A stretch of 64,000 bases of DNA from Embleya sp040629175. Lineage in GTDB: Bacteria > Actinomycetota > Actinomycetes > Streptomycetales > Streptomycetaceae. Shown here piece after piece: positions 1 to 8,311 of the stretch. The DNA lies in the NCBI RefSeq assembly GCF_040629175.1, contig NZ_JBEXUX010000001.1, positions 248,001-312,000 on the forward strand, written 5' to 3'. The position numbers were made by a program, and so were the translations under genes. Below the pieces are notes generated by a model, which saw only the letters and a program-made list of their open reading frames with translations, was not told where the DNA came from and ran no database searches. Within the stretch, counting starts at the first letter, position 1. Every line of letters begins with the position of its first letter.

Positions 1-527
1 TCGTGGCGAAGGTGGCCGCGCAGGTCACCGGCGACCCCGAGGACGACACGGTCGACGTCGGCCCGCTGGTCAGCGTTGCCGCCGCCGAGCGGGTCCAGTC
101 CTGGGTGGACGAGGCCGTGCAGGCCGGCGCCAAGGTGCTCACCGGCGGCACCCGCGACGGTGCCGCCTACGCGCCGACGGTGCTCAGCGAGGTCCCGGCC
201 GGCGTCACCATCGCCTGCGAGGAGGTCTTCGGCCCGGTGCTCACGCTGACCCGGGTGGACGGCACGGACGCCGCGTTCGCCGCAGTCAACGACTCCGAGT
301 TCGGTCTCCAGGCCGGCGTGTTCACGCACGACATCCAGACCGCCTTCCGGGCCCAGCGCGAGCTGGAGGTGGGCGGCGTGATCATCGGCGACGCCCCGTC
401 CTACCGCGCCGACCAGATGCCCTACGGCGGCGCGAAGAACTCCGGCGTCGGCCGTGAGGGGGTCACCTACGCGATGACCGACTTCACGTACGAGCGCGTC
501 ATGGTGCTCACGGGCCTGGACCTGTAG
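1..527 (+). CDS. Aldehyde dehydrogenase, C-terminal part (5' end outside window)
   Basis: This is the last ~174 residues of an NAD(P)-dependent aldehyde dehydrogenase, oxidising an aldehyde to the acid. The frame is open to the left edge, so the GTG at position 3 is not the true start. Visible family signatures are DVGPLVS, the EEVFGPV block that follows the catalytic cysteine region, NDSEFGLQAGVFT, and the closing PYGGAKNSGVGREG segment of the oligomerisation/active-site region. The catalytic cysteine itself lies in the missing part or just before this segment and cannot be checked. The family (ALDH superfamily) is secure; the substrate is not. It ends just before a strong hairpin, so it is the last gene of its transcript. 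Confidence 0.9.
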   Translation, partial: VAKVAAQVTGDPEDDTVDVGPLVSVAAAERVQSWVDEAVQAGAKVLTGGTRDGAAYAPTVLSEVPAGVTIACEEVFGPVLTLTRVDGTDAAFAAVNDSEFGLQAGVFTHDIQTAFRAQRELEVGGVIIGDAPSYRADQMPYGGAKNSGVGREGVTYAMTDFTYERVMVLTGLDL

Positions 528-541
528 ACACCCCACCGACG

Positions 542-579
542 AAGGGCCCGGCCACCTGGGGTGGTGCCGCCGGGCCCTT
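542..579 (+). terminator. Intrinsic terminator-like hairpin after the aldehyde dehydrogenase
   Basis: An 11-bp perfect stem (AAGGGCCCGGC at 542-552 pairing with GCCGGGCCCTT at 569-579) with a 16-base loop lies 15 bases after the stop codon. It is followed by TTT-type sequence, as usual for short U-tracts in high-GC actinomycetes. Confidence 0.7.
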
Positions 580-762
580 TCGCATTTCTCCGGGGGCGGT
601 GCGCCCGCGACCCCCCCCGCGCGACCTCGCGGGCCGGTGATCCGCCAAGTGGCCGTAGCTCTGGACAAATGGGCGTCACGCGGCATTCAGTGGACGTGCA
701 CGGGCAGGTAACACCGGTCGGTAACAACGCCGGTTCCGCTGCGAGTCCGCGAGGAGTCCGCC

Positions 763-2688
763 ATGCCCCCTGTCAGCGAACGCGAAGCCCGCAAGGTTGC
801 CGAGGAAGCCCGGCAGCAGGACTGGGACAAGCCCAGTTTTGCCAAGGAACTCTTCCTCGGGCGGCTGCGGCTCGACCTCGTCCACCCGCATCCCGAGGCG
901 GACGCGGAGGAGATCCGTCGGGGGGAGGACTTCCTCCGCGTGCTGCGGGAGTTCCTCACCACCCGGGTGGACCCCACCGTGATCGAGCGCGACGCGCGGA
1001 TCCCGGACGAGGTGCTCAAGGGCCTGGCCGAGATCGGCGCGCTGGGCATGAAGATCGACACCGAGTACGGCGGCCTGGGCCTGAGCCAGCTCTACTACAA
1101 CAAGGCGCTGGTCCTGGTCGGCTCGGTCAACGCGGCACTGGGCGCGCTGCTGTCCGCGCACCAGTCGATCGGGGTGCCGCAACCGGTCAAGATGTTCGGC
1201 ACCGACGCGCAAAAGCGCGAGTTCCTGCCGCGTTGCGTGCGCGAGGTCAGCGCGTTCCTGCTCACCGAACCCGACGTCGGCTCGGACCCGGCCCGGCTGG
1301 CCACCGCCGCGGTGCCCACCGAGGACGGCGAGGCGTACGTCCTGGACGGCGTGAAGTTGTGGACCACCAACGGCGTGGTGGCCGGGCTGCTCGTGGTGAT
1401 GGCCCGGGTGCCCAAGGCGGAGGGTCGGCGCGGCGGGATCACCGCGTTCGTGGTGGACGCGGACAGCCCCGGCATCACCGTGGAGAACCGCAACGCGTTC
1501 ATGGGCCTGCGCGGCATCGAGAACGGGGTGACCCGCTTCCACAACGTCCGGGTGCCGGCGGCGAACCGGATCGGCGCCGAGGGTGCGGGCCTGAAGATCG
1601 CGCTGACCACGCTCAACACCGGCCGCCTCTCGCTGCCCGCGATGTGCGCCGGCGCGGCCAAGTGGTCGCTCAAGGTGGCCCGCGAGTGGGCGGGCGAGCG
1701 CGAGCAGTGGGGCCGCCCGATCGCCGGCCACGAGGCGGTCGCGGGCAAGATCGCCTACATCGCGGCCAGTGCCTTCGCGCTGGAGGCGGTGCTGGAGCTG
1801 ACCGCCCGGATGGCCGACGAGGATCGCCGCGACATCCGGATCGAGGCCGCGCTGGCGAAGCTGTACGCGTCCGAAGTGGGCTGGACGGTCAGCGACGAAC
1901 TCGTCCAGATCCGCGGCGGGCGCGGCTACGAGACCGCCGCCTCGCTGCGCGCCCGGGGCGAACGCGGGGTGCCGGCCGAGCAGATGTTGCGGGACATGCG
2001 GATCAACCGGATCTTCGAGGGCTCGACCGAGATCATGCACCTGCTGATCGCGCGGGAGGCGGTGGACGCGCACCTGGCCGTGGCCGGCGACATCATCGAC
2101 CCCGACGCCGACCTGAAGGCCAAGGGCAAGGCCGCCGCCGACGCGGGCGTCTTCTACGCCAAGTGGCTGCCCAAGCTGGTCGCCGGCAAGGGCCAGGTGC
2201 CGACCTCCTACCGCGAGTTCGCCCCGGTCGGCGCACCGAGCCTGGCCGCGCATCTGCGCTTCGTCGAGCGCGCCTCGCGCCGGCTGGCCCGCTCCACCTT
2301 CTACGGGATGGCCCGCTGGCAGGGCGCGATGGAGCGCAAGCAGGGCTTCCTCGGCCGGATCGTCGACATCGGCGCCGAGTTGTTCGCGATGAGCGCGGTG
2401 TGCGTACGGGCCGACATGCTGCGCCGCCGCGACGTCGAACAGGGCGGGGCCGCGTACGAACTCGCCGACCTGTTCTGCCGGCAGGCCCAGGTCCGGGTGG
2501 ACGAGTTGTTCGGCCGGTTGTGGACCAACACCGACGTGTTGGACGTCAAGGCGACCGAGGGTGTGCTGGCGGGCCGGTATCTGTGGTTGGAGGAGGGCGT
2601 CCTCGACCCGTCCACCGAGGGCCCGTGGATCGCCGACGCGACGCCCGGCCCGGCCAAGGTGGCCAACGTGCACCGACCCGTCGGCTGA
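763..2688 (+). CDS. Acyl-CoA dehydrogenase, VLCAD-like (641 aa)
   Basis: FAD-dependent acyl-CoA dehydrogenase, catalysing alpha,beta-oxidation of an acyl-CoA thioester to the enoyl-CoA in fatty-acid beta-oxidation. The order is a polar N-terminus (1-60), the helical N-terminal domain, the beta domain with LLTEPDVGSD near residue 166, and the C-terminal helical domain with RGGRGYE and RIFEGSTEI near residue 415, the segment that in the family carries the catalytic glutamate. About 180 further residues follow, as in very-long-chain and ACAD9-type enzymes, which makes it much longer than the ~380-residue short-chain enzymes. The ATG at 763 has a GAGGAG Shine-Dalgarno at 751-756. It stands alone between two hairpins. 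Chain-length preference is inferred from architecture only. Confidence 0.88.
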   Translation: MPPVSEREARKVAEEARQQDWDKPSFAKELFLGRLRLDLVHPHPEADAEEIRRGEDFLRVLREFLTTRVDPTVIERDARIPDEVLKGLAEIGALGMKIDTEYGGLGLSQLYYNKALVLVGSVNAALGALLSAHQSIGVPQPVKMFGTDAQKREFLPRCVREVSAFLLTEPDVGSDPARLATAAVPTEDGEAYVLDGVKLWTTNGVVAGLLVVMARVPKAEGRRGGITAFVVDADSPGITVENRNAFMGLRGIENGVTRFHNVRVPAANRIGAEGAGLKIALTTLNTGRLSLPAMCAGAAKWSLKVAREWAGEREQWGRPIAGHEAVAGKIAYIAASAFALEAVLELTARMADEDRRDIRIEAALAKLYASEVGWTVSDELVQIRGGRGYETAASLRARGERGVPAEQMLRDMRINRIFEGSTEIMHLLIAREAVDAHLAVAGDIIDPDADLKAKGKAAADAGVFYAKWLPKLVAGKGQVPTSYREFAPVGAPSLAAHLRFVERASRRLARSTFYGMARWQGAMERKQGFLGRIVDIGAELFAMSAVCVRADMLRRRDVEQGGAAYELADLFCRQAQVRVDELFGRLWTNTDVLDVKATEGVLAGRYLWLEEGVLDPSTEGPWIADATPGPAKVANVHRPVG

Positions 2689-2696
2689 GCCGCGCG

Positions 2697-2722
2697 CGGC
2701 CGGCGGGAGCGCCCGCCGGCCG
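2697..2722 (+). terminator. GC hairpin after acyl-CoA dehydrogenase
   Basis: An 11-bp perfect stem (CGGCCGGCGGG at 2697-2707, CCCGCCGGCCG at 2712-2722) with a 4-base loop starts 9 bases after the stop. There is no T-tract, so it may be a terminator of the actinomycete type or only a 3'-end stabiliser. Confidence 0.45.
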
Positions 2723-2805
2723 CCGCCGCACGGTCCGCGGGCGGTCGCCGCGGGCAATCGTCGACCTGGGCTCGGCGCCGGGCCGGCGCGGGCCACAATG
2801 GTCGG

Positions 2806-4068
2806 ATGGACTCCCTGGCCGATCCGTACGCGCCCTTCGCCGCCCCCGACCAGTCGACCAGCCGACGGGACATCGTCCTGCTCGGCTCCACCGGGTCGAT
2901 CGGGACCCAGACCATCGACGTGGTTCGCGCCCACCCCGAGCTGTTCCGGATCGTCGGCCTGTCCGCCGGCGGCGGCCGGGTGGACGAGCTGGCCCGGCAG
3001 GCACTCGAACTGGGGGTCGAGGTGGTCGCGGTGGCCAAGGCGTCCGCCGCACAGGACCTGCAATTGGCCTTTTACGCCGAGGCGCAACGCCGCGGCTACG
3101 CCAAGGGCCGGTACAAGCTGCCGCGCATCCTGGCCGGCCCCACCGCCGCCACCGAGCTGGCCGCACACCCGTGCGACGTGGTCCTCAACGGCATCACCGG
3201 CTCGATCGGCCTGGCCCCCACCCTCGCCGCGCTGACCGCGGGCCGCACCCTCGCGCTGGCCAACAAGGAGTCGCTGATCGTCGGCGGCCCGCTGGTCAAG
3301 GCGATCGCCAAGCCCGGCCAGATCGTCCCGGTCGACTCCGAGCACTCGGCGCTGATCCAGGCGCTGCGCGGCGGCCGGGCGGACCAGGTCAAGCGGCTCG
3401 TGGTGACCGCCAGCGGCGGCCCGTTCCGCGGTCGCAGCCGCGCCGACCTGGTCGACGTCACGCCGAAGGAGGCCGCCGCCCACCCCACCTGGGACATGGG
3501 CCCGGTGATCACGATCAACTCGGCGACCCTGGTCAACAAGGGGCTGGAGGTGATCGAGGCGCACCTGCTCTACGACATCCCGTTCGACCGCATCGACGTC
3601 GTGGTGCACCCGCAGTCGATCGTGCACTCGATGGTCGAGTTCGTCGACGGCTCGACCCTGGCCCAGGCATCGCCGCCGGACATGCGACTGCCGATCGCGC
3701 TCGGCCTGTCCTGGCCCGACCGGGTGCCCGAGGTCGCGGCCGGCTGCGACTGGACCAAGGCGGCCACCTGGGAGTTCTTCCCGCTCGACCACGAGGCGTT
3801 CCCGGCCGTCGAACTGGCCTGCGCCGCGGGCCGCGCGGGCGGCACCGCGCCGGCCGTGTTCAACGCGGCCAACGAGGAGTGTGTCGACGCGTTCATCGCG
3901 GGACACCTGAAGTTCAACGGCATCACCGATACCGTCGCCGCCGTCGTGAGCGAGCATGATGTACGTGGGGACGGCAACCGGCTGACACTGGAGGACGTCC
4001 TCGACGCGGAGGACTGGGCGCGCCGACGGGCACGCGAGATCATCGCCCACGGAGGAGAACCCCGTTGA
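2806..4068 (+). CDS. dxr: 1-deoxy-D-xylulose 5-phosphate reductoisomerase
   Basis: Second enzyme of the MEP isoprenoid pathway: NADPH-dependent rearrangement and reduction of DXP to 2-C-methyl-D-erythritol 4-phosphate, cytosolic. The N-terminal Rossmann motif GSTGSIGTQT starts near residue 27. ALANKESLIVGG follows, then the metal-binding block VDSEHSAL, the substrate loop around HPTWDMG, NSATLVNKGLEVIEAH, HPQSIVHSMVEF, and a C-terminal NAANEE. The length of 420 residues is normal for actinobacteria. No strong Shine-Dalgarno precedes the ATG. Its stop overlaps the TTG start of the membrane protease gene, so the two are translationally coupled. Confidence 0.97.
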   Translation: MDSLADPYAPFAAPDQSTSRRDIVLLGSTGSIGTQTIDVVRAHPELFRIVGLSAGGGRVDELARQALELGVEVVAVAKASAAQDLQLAFYAEAQRRGYAKGRYKLPRILAGPTAATELAAHPCDVVLNGITGSIGLAPTLAALTAGRTLALANKESLIVGGPLVKAIAKPGQIVPVDSEHSALIQALRGGRADQVKRLVVTASGGPFRGRSRADLVDVTPKEAAAHPTWDMGPVITINSATLVNKGLEVIEAHLLYDIPFDRIDVVVHPQSIVHSMVEFVDGSTLAQASPPDMRLPIALGLSWPDRVPEVAAGCDWTKAATWEFFPLDHEAFPAVELACAAGRAGGTAPAVFNAANEECVDAFIAGHLKFNGITDTVAAVVSEHDVRGDGNRLTLEDVLDAEDWARRRAREIIAHGGEPR

Positions 4069-5369
4069 CCCTGTTCATGACGATCCTCGGCATCGTCGTC
4101 TTTGTCGTGGGCCTGCTGTTCTCCATCGCCTGGCACGAGGCGGGCCACCTGATCACCGGCAAGATGTTCGGTGTGCGGGTGCCGCAGTACATGGTCGGCT
4201 TCGGCAAGACGTTGTGGTCGAAGAAGATCGGTGAGACCGAATACGGGCTCAAGGCGATCCCGGCGGGCGGCTACTGCCGGCTGATCGGCATGTTCCCGCC
4301 CGACGCGTCGGGCAAGGTCCAGGCCCGCAGCACCTCACCCTGGCGCAGCATGATCGAGGACGCCCGCGAGGCGTCCTACGAGGAGGTCGGTCCCGGCGAC
4401 GAGGACCGGATGTTCTACCAGCGCAAGCCGTGGCAGCGCACGATCATCATGCTGGCCGGTCCGTTCATGAACCTGGTCCTGGCCATCGCGCTGTTCGCGG
4501 TGTTCCTGATGGGCTTCGGGATCAACCAGCCCAGCACCACGGTGAGCAGCGTCTCCGAGTGTGTGGTCAGCGCCGACGCCAAGACCGACAAGTGCCCGGA
4601 GAACGCGCCGGACGCGCCGGGCAAGGCCGCCGGGCTGCGCGCGGGCGACAAGATCGTCAGCTACAACGGCACGAAGATCACCGGTTACGACACGCTGCGC
4701 GATCTGATCCGCAAGACCGAGGGCCAGGCCACCATCGTGGTCGAGCGCAAGGGGGAACAGCTCACCCTGACCCCGACGATCGCCCGCAACAAGGTGGCCA
4801 AGCTCGACAGCCACGGCGCCCCGATCCCCGGGCAGTTCCTGGAGAACTCCGGCTTCCTCGGCTTCAGCCCGGCGAGCGGCATCCAGCGACAGAGCGCGTC
4901 GCAGTCGGTCACCTACATGACGGACATGGTCGACAACGCCTTCCACAGCATGTTGCGCATCCCGCAGAAGGTGCCCGCACTGTGGGGCGCGGCCTTCCAG
5001 GGCGACGACCGCGACCAGGACTCGCCGGTGGGCGTGGTCGGCGCGGCCCGGGTCGGCGGCGAGGTCGCCGCGCTGGATGTGCCCGCCTCCCAGCGGGTGG
5101 GTCTGATGATCTTCATCATCGCGGGCTTCAACCTGTCGCTGTTCCTGTTCAACATGCTTCCGCTGCTCCCGCTCGACGGCGGACACGTGGTCGGCGCGTG
5201 GTGGGAGTCGATCCGTCGGCGGATCGCGAGCCTGCGCAAGCGGCCCGACCCGGGCCCCTTCGACGTGGCCAAGCTGATGCCGGTGGCCTACGTGGTGGCG
5301 TCGATCTTCATCGCCTTCACCGTGCTGGTGTTGATCGCCGACCTGATCAACCCGGTCAAGCTCACTTAG
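4065..5369 (+). CDS. RseP-like site-2 (M50) membrane metalloprotease
   Basis: Intramembrane zinc protease of the site-2 protease family, which cuts membrane-bound substrates such as anti-sigma factors. The zinc motif HEAGH is at residues 24-28 in the first membrane helix. A PDZ domain (around ARVG/AGDKIVSYNG) sits in the middle, and the second zinc ligand segment NMLPLLPLDGGH is near residues 363-374, followed by a final membrane helix. The TTG at 4065 has a GGAGGAG ribosome site at 4051-4057 and overlaps the dxr stop. The length of 434 residues is typical of actinobacterial RseP/Rip1-type proteins. Its position between dxr and ispG is conserved in actinomycetes. The natural substrate cannot be told from the sequence. 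Confidence 0.93.
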   Translation: MTLFMTILGIVVFVVGLLFSIAWHEAGHLITGKMFGVRVPQYMVGFGKTLWSKKIGETEYGLKAIPAGGYCRLIGMFPPDASGKVQARSTSPWRSMIEDAREASYEEVGPGDEDRMFYQRKPWQRTIIMLAGPFMNLVLAIALFAVFLMGFGINQPSTTVSSVSECVVSADAKTDKCPENAPDAPGKAAGLRAGDKIVSYNGTKITGYDTLRDLIRKTEGQATIVVERKGEQLTLTPTIARNKVAKLDSHGAPIPGQFLENSGFLGFSPASGIQRQSASQSVTYMTDMVDNAFHSMLRIPQKVPALWGAAFQGDDRDQDSPVGVVGAARVGGEVAALDVPASQRVGLMIFIIAGFNLSLFLFNMLPLLPLDGGHVVGAWWESIRRRIASLRKRPDPGPFDVAKLMPVAYVVASIFIAFTVLVLIADLINPVKLT

Positions 5370-5525
5370 CGCGGTACGCCCCACCCCGTCCGGCTCCCAC
5401 GCCGGCCCACGTGTGTCGATCAGGCAACAGGTGGGCCGGCATGGGGGTACACGCGCGTCCGCACCTCGTCGCGGTGGCGTAGCTTTGAGGACGACCTACC
5501 GCGCCGACCCACGGGACCGAAAAGA

Positions 5526-6683
5526 ATGACCGCGATCCAGCTCGGAATGCCGTCCGTACCTGCCCGGCCCCTCACGCCGCGCCGCAAGTCACGGCAGATC
5601 ATGGTCGGCAGTGTGGCCGTCGGTGGAGACGCTCCGGTGTCGGTGCAGTCCATGACCACCACCCTGACCTCCGACGTCAACGCCACGCTTCAGCAGATCG
5701 CCGAGCTGACCGCCTCCGGCTGCCAGATCGTCCGCGTCGCGGTGCCCTCGCAGGACGACGCCGACGCGCTGCCCGCGATCGCCCGCAAGTCGCAGATCCC
5801 GGTGATCGCGGACATCCACTTCCAGCCCAAGTACGTGTTCGCCGCGATCGACGCCGGCTGCGCCGCGGTGCGGGTGAACCCGGGCAACATCAAGCAGTTC
5901 GACGACAAGATCGCCGAGATCGCCAAGGCCGCGTCCGCCGCCGGCACCCCGATCCGGATCGGCGTCAACGCCGGGTCGCTGGACAAGCGGCTGCTCGCCA
6001 AGCACGGCAAGGCCACCCCCGAGGCACTGGTCGAGTCCGCGCTGTGGGAGTGCTCGCTGTTCGAGGAGCACGACTTCCGGGACATCAAGATCTCGGTCAA
6101 GCACAACGACCCGGTCGTGATGATCGAGGCATACCGGCTGCTCGCCGAGCGCTGCGACTATCCGCTGCACCTGGGCGTCACCGAGGCCGGTCCCGCGTTC
6201 CAGGGCACGATCAAGTCCGCGGTCGCGTTCGGCGCGTTGCTCGCGCAGGGCATCGGCGACACCATCCGGGTCTCGCTCTCCGCTCCGCCGGTCGAGGAGA
6301 TCAAGGTCGGCAACCAGATCCTGGAGTCGCTGGGCCTGCGGCAGCGCGGCCTGGAGATCGTCTCGTGCCCGTCCTGCGGTCGCGCCCAGGTCGACGTGTA
6401 CAAGCTCGCCGAGCAGGTCACCGCCGGCCTGGACGGGCTCAAGGTGCCGCTGCGGGTGGCCGTCATGGGCTGTGTCGTCAACGGCCCCGGCGAGGCCCGC
6501 GAGGCGGACCTGGGTGTGGCCTCCGGCAACGGCAAGGGGCAGATCTTCGTCAAGGGCGAGGTGATCAAGACCGTGCCCGAGTCGAAGATCGTCGAGACCC
6601 TGATCGAGGAAGCCCTCAAGCTCGCCGAGCAGATGCAGGCGGACGGCGTGCTCAGCGGCGACCCGATCGTCGACATCGCCTGA
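5526..6683 (+). CDS. ispG: 4-hydroxy-3-methylbut-2-enyl diphosphate synthase (flavodoxin/ferredoxin)
   Basis: Penultimate MEP-pathway enzyme, converting methylerythritol cyclodiphosphate to HMBPP with a [4Fe-4S] cluster. A TIM-barrel N-terminal part (SVQSMTTT, VRVNPGNI, IRIGVNAGSLD, LGVTEAG) is followed by the C-terminal cluster domain. The cluster ligands are visible as C281 and C284 (SCPSCGR) and C316 (GCVVNGPGE), with the conserved glutamate of NGPGEA. At 385 residues it lacks the insertion seen in plant enzymes. It lies downstream of dxr and the protease after a 156-base gap, so it may have its own promoter. No clear -35/-10 pair was found there. Confidence 0.97.
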   Translation: MTAIQLGMPSVPARPLTPRRKSRQIMVGSVAVGGDAPVSVQSMTTTLTSDVNATLQQIAELTASGCQIVRVAVPSQDDADALPAIARKSQIPVIADIHFQPKYVFAAIDAGCAAVRVNPGNIKQFDDKIAEIAKAASAAGTPIRIGVNAGSLDKRLLAKHGKATPEALVESALWECSLFEEHDFRDIKISVKHNDPVVMIEAYRLLAERCDYPLHLGVTEAGPAFQGTIKSAVAFGALLAQGIGDTIRVSLSAPPVEEIKVGNQILESLGLRQRGLEIVSCPSCGRAQVDVYKLAEQVTAGLDGLKVPLRVAVMGCVVNGPGEAREADLGVASGNGKGQIFVKGEVIKTVPESKIVETLIEEALKLAEQMQADGVLSGDPIVDIA

Positions 6684-6797
6684 GCCGAGTCCGATCCGCC
6701 GCGGCAGCTCCGGCCCGCCCGGCCCGCCGCTCGACCGGATCAATCCACTCGGCCACCCGGGTGACATATCGTTGATGCGCCCCTACCCCCGGTAGTC

Positions 6798-6831
6798 GCG
6801 CCCCGATCATCGAGAGATGTGATCGGGGCGC
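6798..6831. terminator. Inverted repeat between ispG and the hydrolase pair
   Basis: A 12-bp perfect inverted repeat (GCGCCCCGATCA at 6798-6809, TGATCGGGGCGC at 6820-6831) with a 10-base loop lies 115 bases after ispG and 25 bases before the next start codon. It could terminate ispG transcription, or act as an operator or leader hairpin for the hydrolase genes. Confidence 0.45.
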
Positions 6832-6856
6832 CGCCCCGGGGGGAGGGGCGTCGCGC

Positions 6857-8311
6857 GTGGGACGCATCATCGTGGCCGCACTGGCCGTCGTCGGCATGGT
6901 CGTGGGCACCGCGGCGGTTCCCGCGAGCGGACCCGACCCGGGCGCGAGGCGACCGTCCGCCCGGGTGCCGGCCGCGATCGCCTGGGGTGCGTGTCCGGCC
7001 GACGTGGCCGCACCCGGACTGCGTTGTGGAACGCTGGCGGTCCCGGTCGACCACACGCGCGCCGACGGGCCCACCACGACGCTGGGCGTCTCGCTCGCAC
7101 CGGCCGGCGGCGGCGCGCCCCGGCGCGGCACGATCGTGGTCAATCCCGGCGGTCCGGGCGGCGGCGGCATGTGGCCGGCCGACCTCGTCAGGCGCGCGAT
7201 GCCGGAACGGGTGCGGCAGAGCTACGACATCGTCGGCGTCGACCCGCGCGGCAACCACCACAGCGACCCGATCTCCTGCGTCGACGCGAGCTTCGACCGG
7301 GCCCCGAAGCCGGACCCGGTGCCCGCCACGGCGCAGGACGAGCAGCGGCTGATCGAACGTGCCCGCGACTACGCGCGCGGCTGCGCAGAGCGGGCCGGCG
7401 ACCTGCTGCCGCACCTGGGCACCCTGGAGAACGCGCGCGACCTCGACCTGGTCCGCGCCGCGCTCGGCGAATCGCGGATCTCCTTCATCGGCTGGTCCTA
7501 CGGCACCTACCTCGGCGCGGTCTACGGGCACCTGTTCCCCGAGCGGGTCGACCGGATGATCCTGGACAGCGTCGTCGACCCGCGGCCGGACCAGGTCTGG
7601 TACCGGATCAACCTGCGTCAGGACATCGCCTTCCAGGGCCGCTGGCGAGACCTCGTCGCGGCCGAGGGCGCCGACCTGGACGACCTGTTCGCCCGCACGC
7701 TCGCCGGCGTCCGAGCCGAGCCCGCCGGCGGCCTCGTCGGCCCCGCCGAACTGCGCGACCTCGCCACCCGCGCCCTGTACAACTCGCGGAGCTGGCCGGA
7801 ATTCGCCGCGGCACTGCGCGCGCACGATCGAGGCGACCCGGGCCCGCTGGCCGCGCTGTACACGCCGGCCACCGCACAGGACGCCAACGGCACCGCGATC
7901 TACACCGCCGTCGAATGCCACGACGGGCCCTGGCCGCGCGACTGGTCGGTGTGGGACCGCGACGCCCGCGCCGTGGACCGCACCGCGCCCCTGACCACCT
8001 GGTCCAACACCTGGCTGAACGCACCCTGCGCCTTCTGGCCGGTGCCCGCCCGCACACCGCCGACGATCGACGGCCACGACCTGCCACCGGTGCTGCTGGT
8101 CCAGGGCACCCGGGATCCGGCCACCCCGCCCGCCGGGGCGAGCGCGCTGCACCAGGCACTGCCTTCCTCGCACCTGATCACCGTGCTCGACGAGGGCGAC
8201 CACGGGATCCTCGCGTTCCAGCCCGCCCCATGCGTCCTGCGGGCCGCCGCGGCCTACCTGACCGACGGCACGCTCCCGCCGGGCCGCGACACCACCTGTG
8301 AGGCATCGTGA
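6857..8311 (+). CDS. Secreted alpha/beta-hydrolase, tripeptidyl aminopeptidase (S33/TAP) type, copy 1
   Basis: Predicted exported serine hydrolase related to Streptomyces tripeptidyl aminopeptidases (SlpD/SlpE/Tap family). A hydrophobic signal sequence occupies residues ~4-24, ending near AVPAS. The oxyanion-loop motif NPGGPGGGG follows, then the nucleophile elbow GWSYG (serine near residue 214), a cap domain, and a C-terminal TAP-like domain with the acid in QGTRDPATPP and the histidine in EGDHG. The start is GTG, with the purine-rich GGGGGGAGGGG stretch just upstream as ribosome site. The stop overlaps the next, homologous gene by four bases. True tripeptidase activity is inferred from the family only; related proteins also include proline iminopeptidases and esterases. 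Confidence 0.85.
   Translation: MGRIIVAALAVVGMVVGTAAVPASGPDPGARRPSARVPAAIAWGACPADVAAPGLRCGTLAVPVDHTRADGPTTTLGVSLAPAGGGAPRRGTIVVNPGGPGGGGMWPADLVRRAMPERVRQSYDIVGVDPRGNHHSDPISCVDASFDRAPKPDPVPATAQDEQRLIERARDYARGCAERAGDLLPHLGTLENARDLDLVRAALGESRISFIGWSYGTYLGAVYGHLFPERVDRMILDSVVDPRPDQVWYRINLRQDIAFQGRWRDLVAAEGADLDDLFARTLAGVRAEPAGGLVGPAELRDLATRALYNSRSWPEFAAALRAHDRGDPGPLAALYTPATAQDANGTAIYTAVECHDGPWPRDWSVWDRDARAVDRTAPLTTWSNTWLNAPCAFWPVPARTPPTIDGHDLPPVLLVQGTRDPATPPAGASALHQALPSSHLITVLDEGDHGILAFQPAPCVLRAAAAYLTDGTLPPGRDTTCEAS

Noticed and set aside
116..385. Short minus-strand frame inside the aldehyde dehydrogenase
   Set aside because: It lacks a ribosome site and overlaps a well-supported coding region.
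561..3959. A 1132-codon open frame on the plus strand, and one of 1124 codons on the minus strand over nearly the same bases
   Set aside because: They lie out of frame with the acyl-CoA dehydrogenase and dxr, which show clear family motifs. Their products are low-complexity Arg/Gly/Pro-rich, as expected for shadow frames in high-GC DNA.
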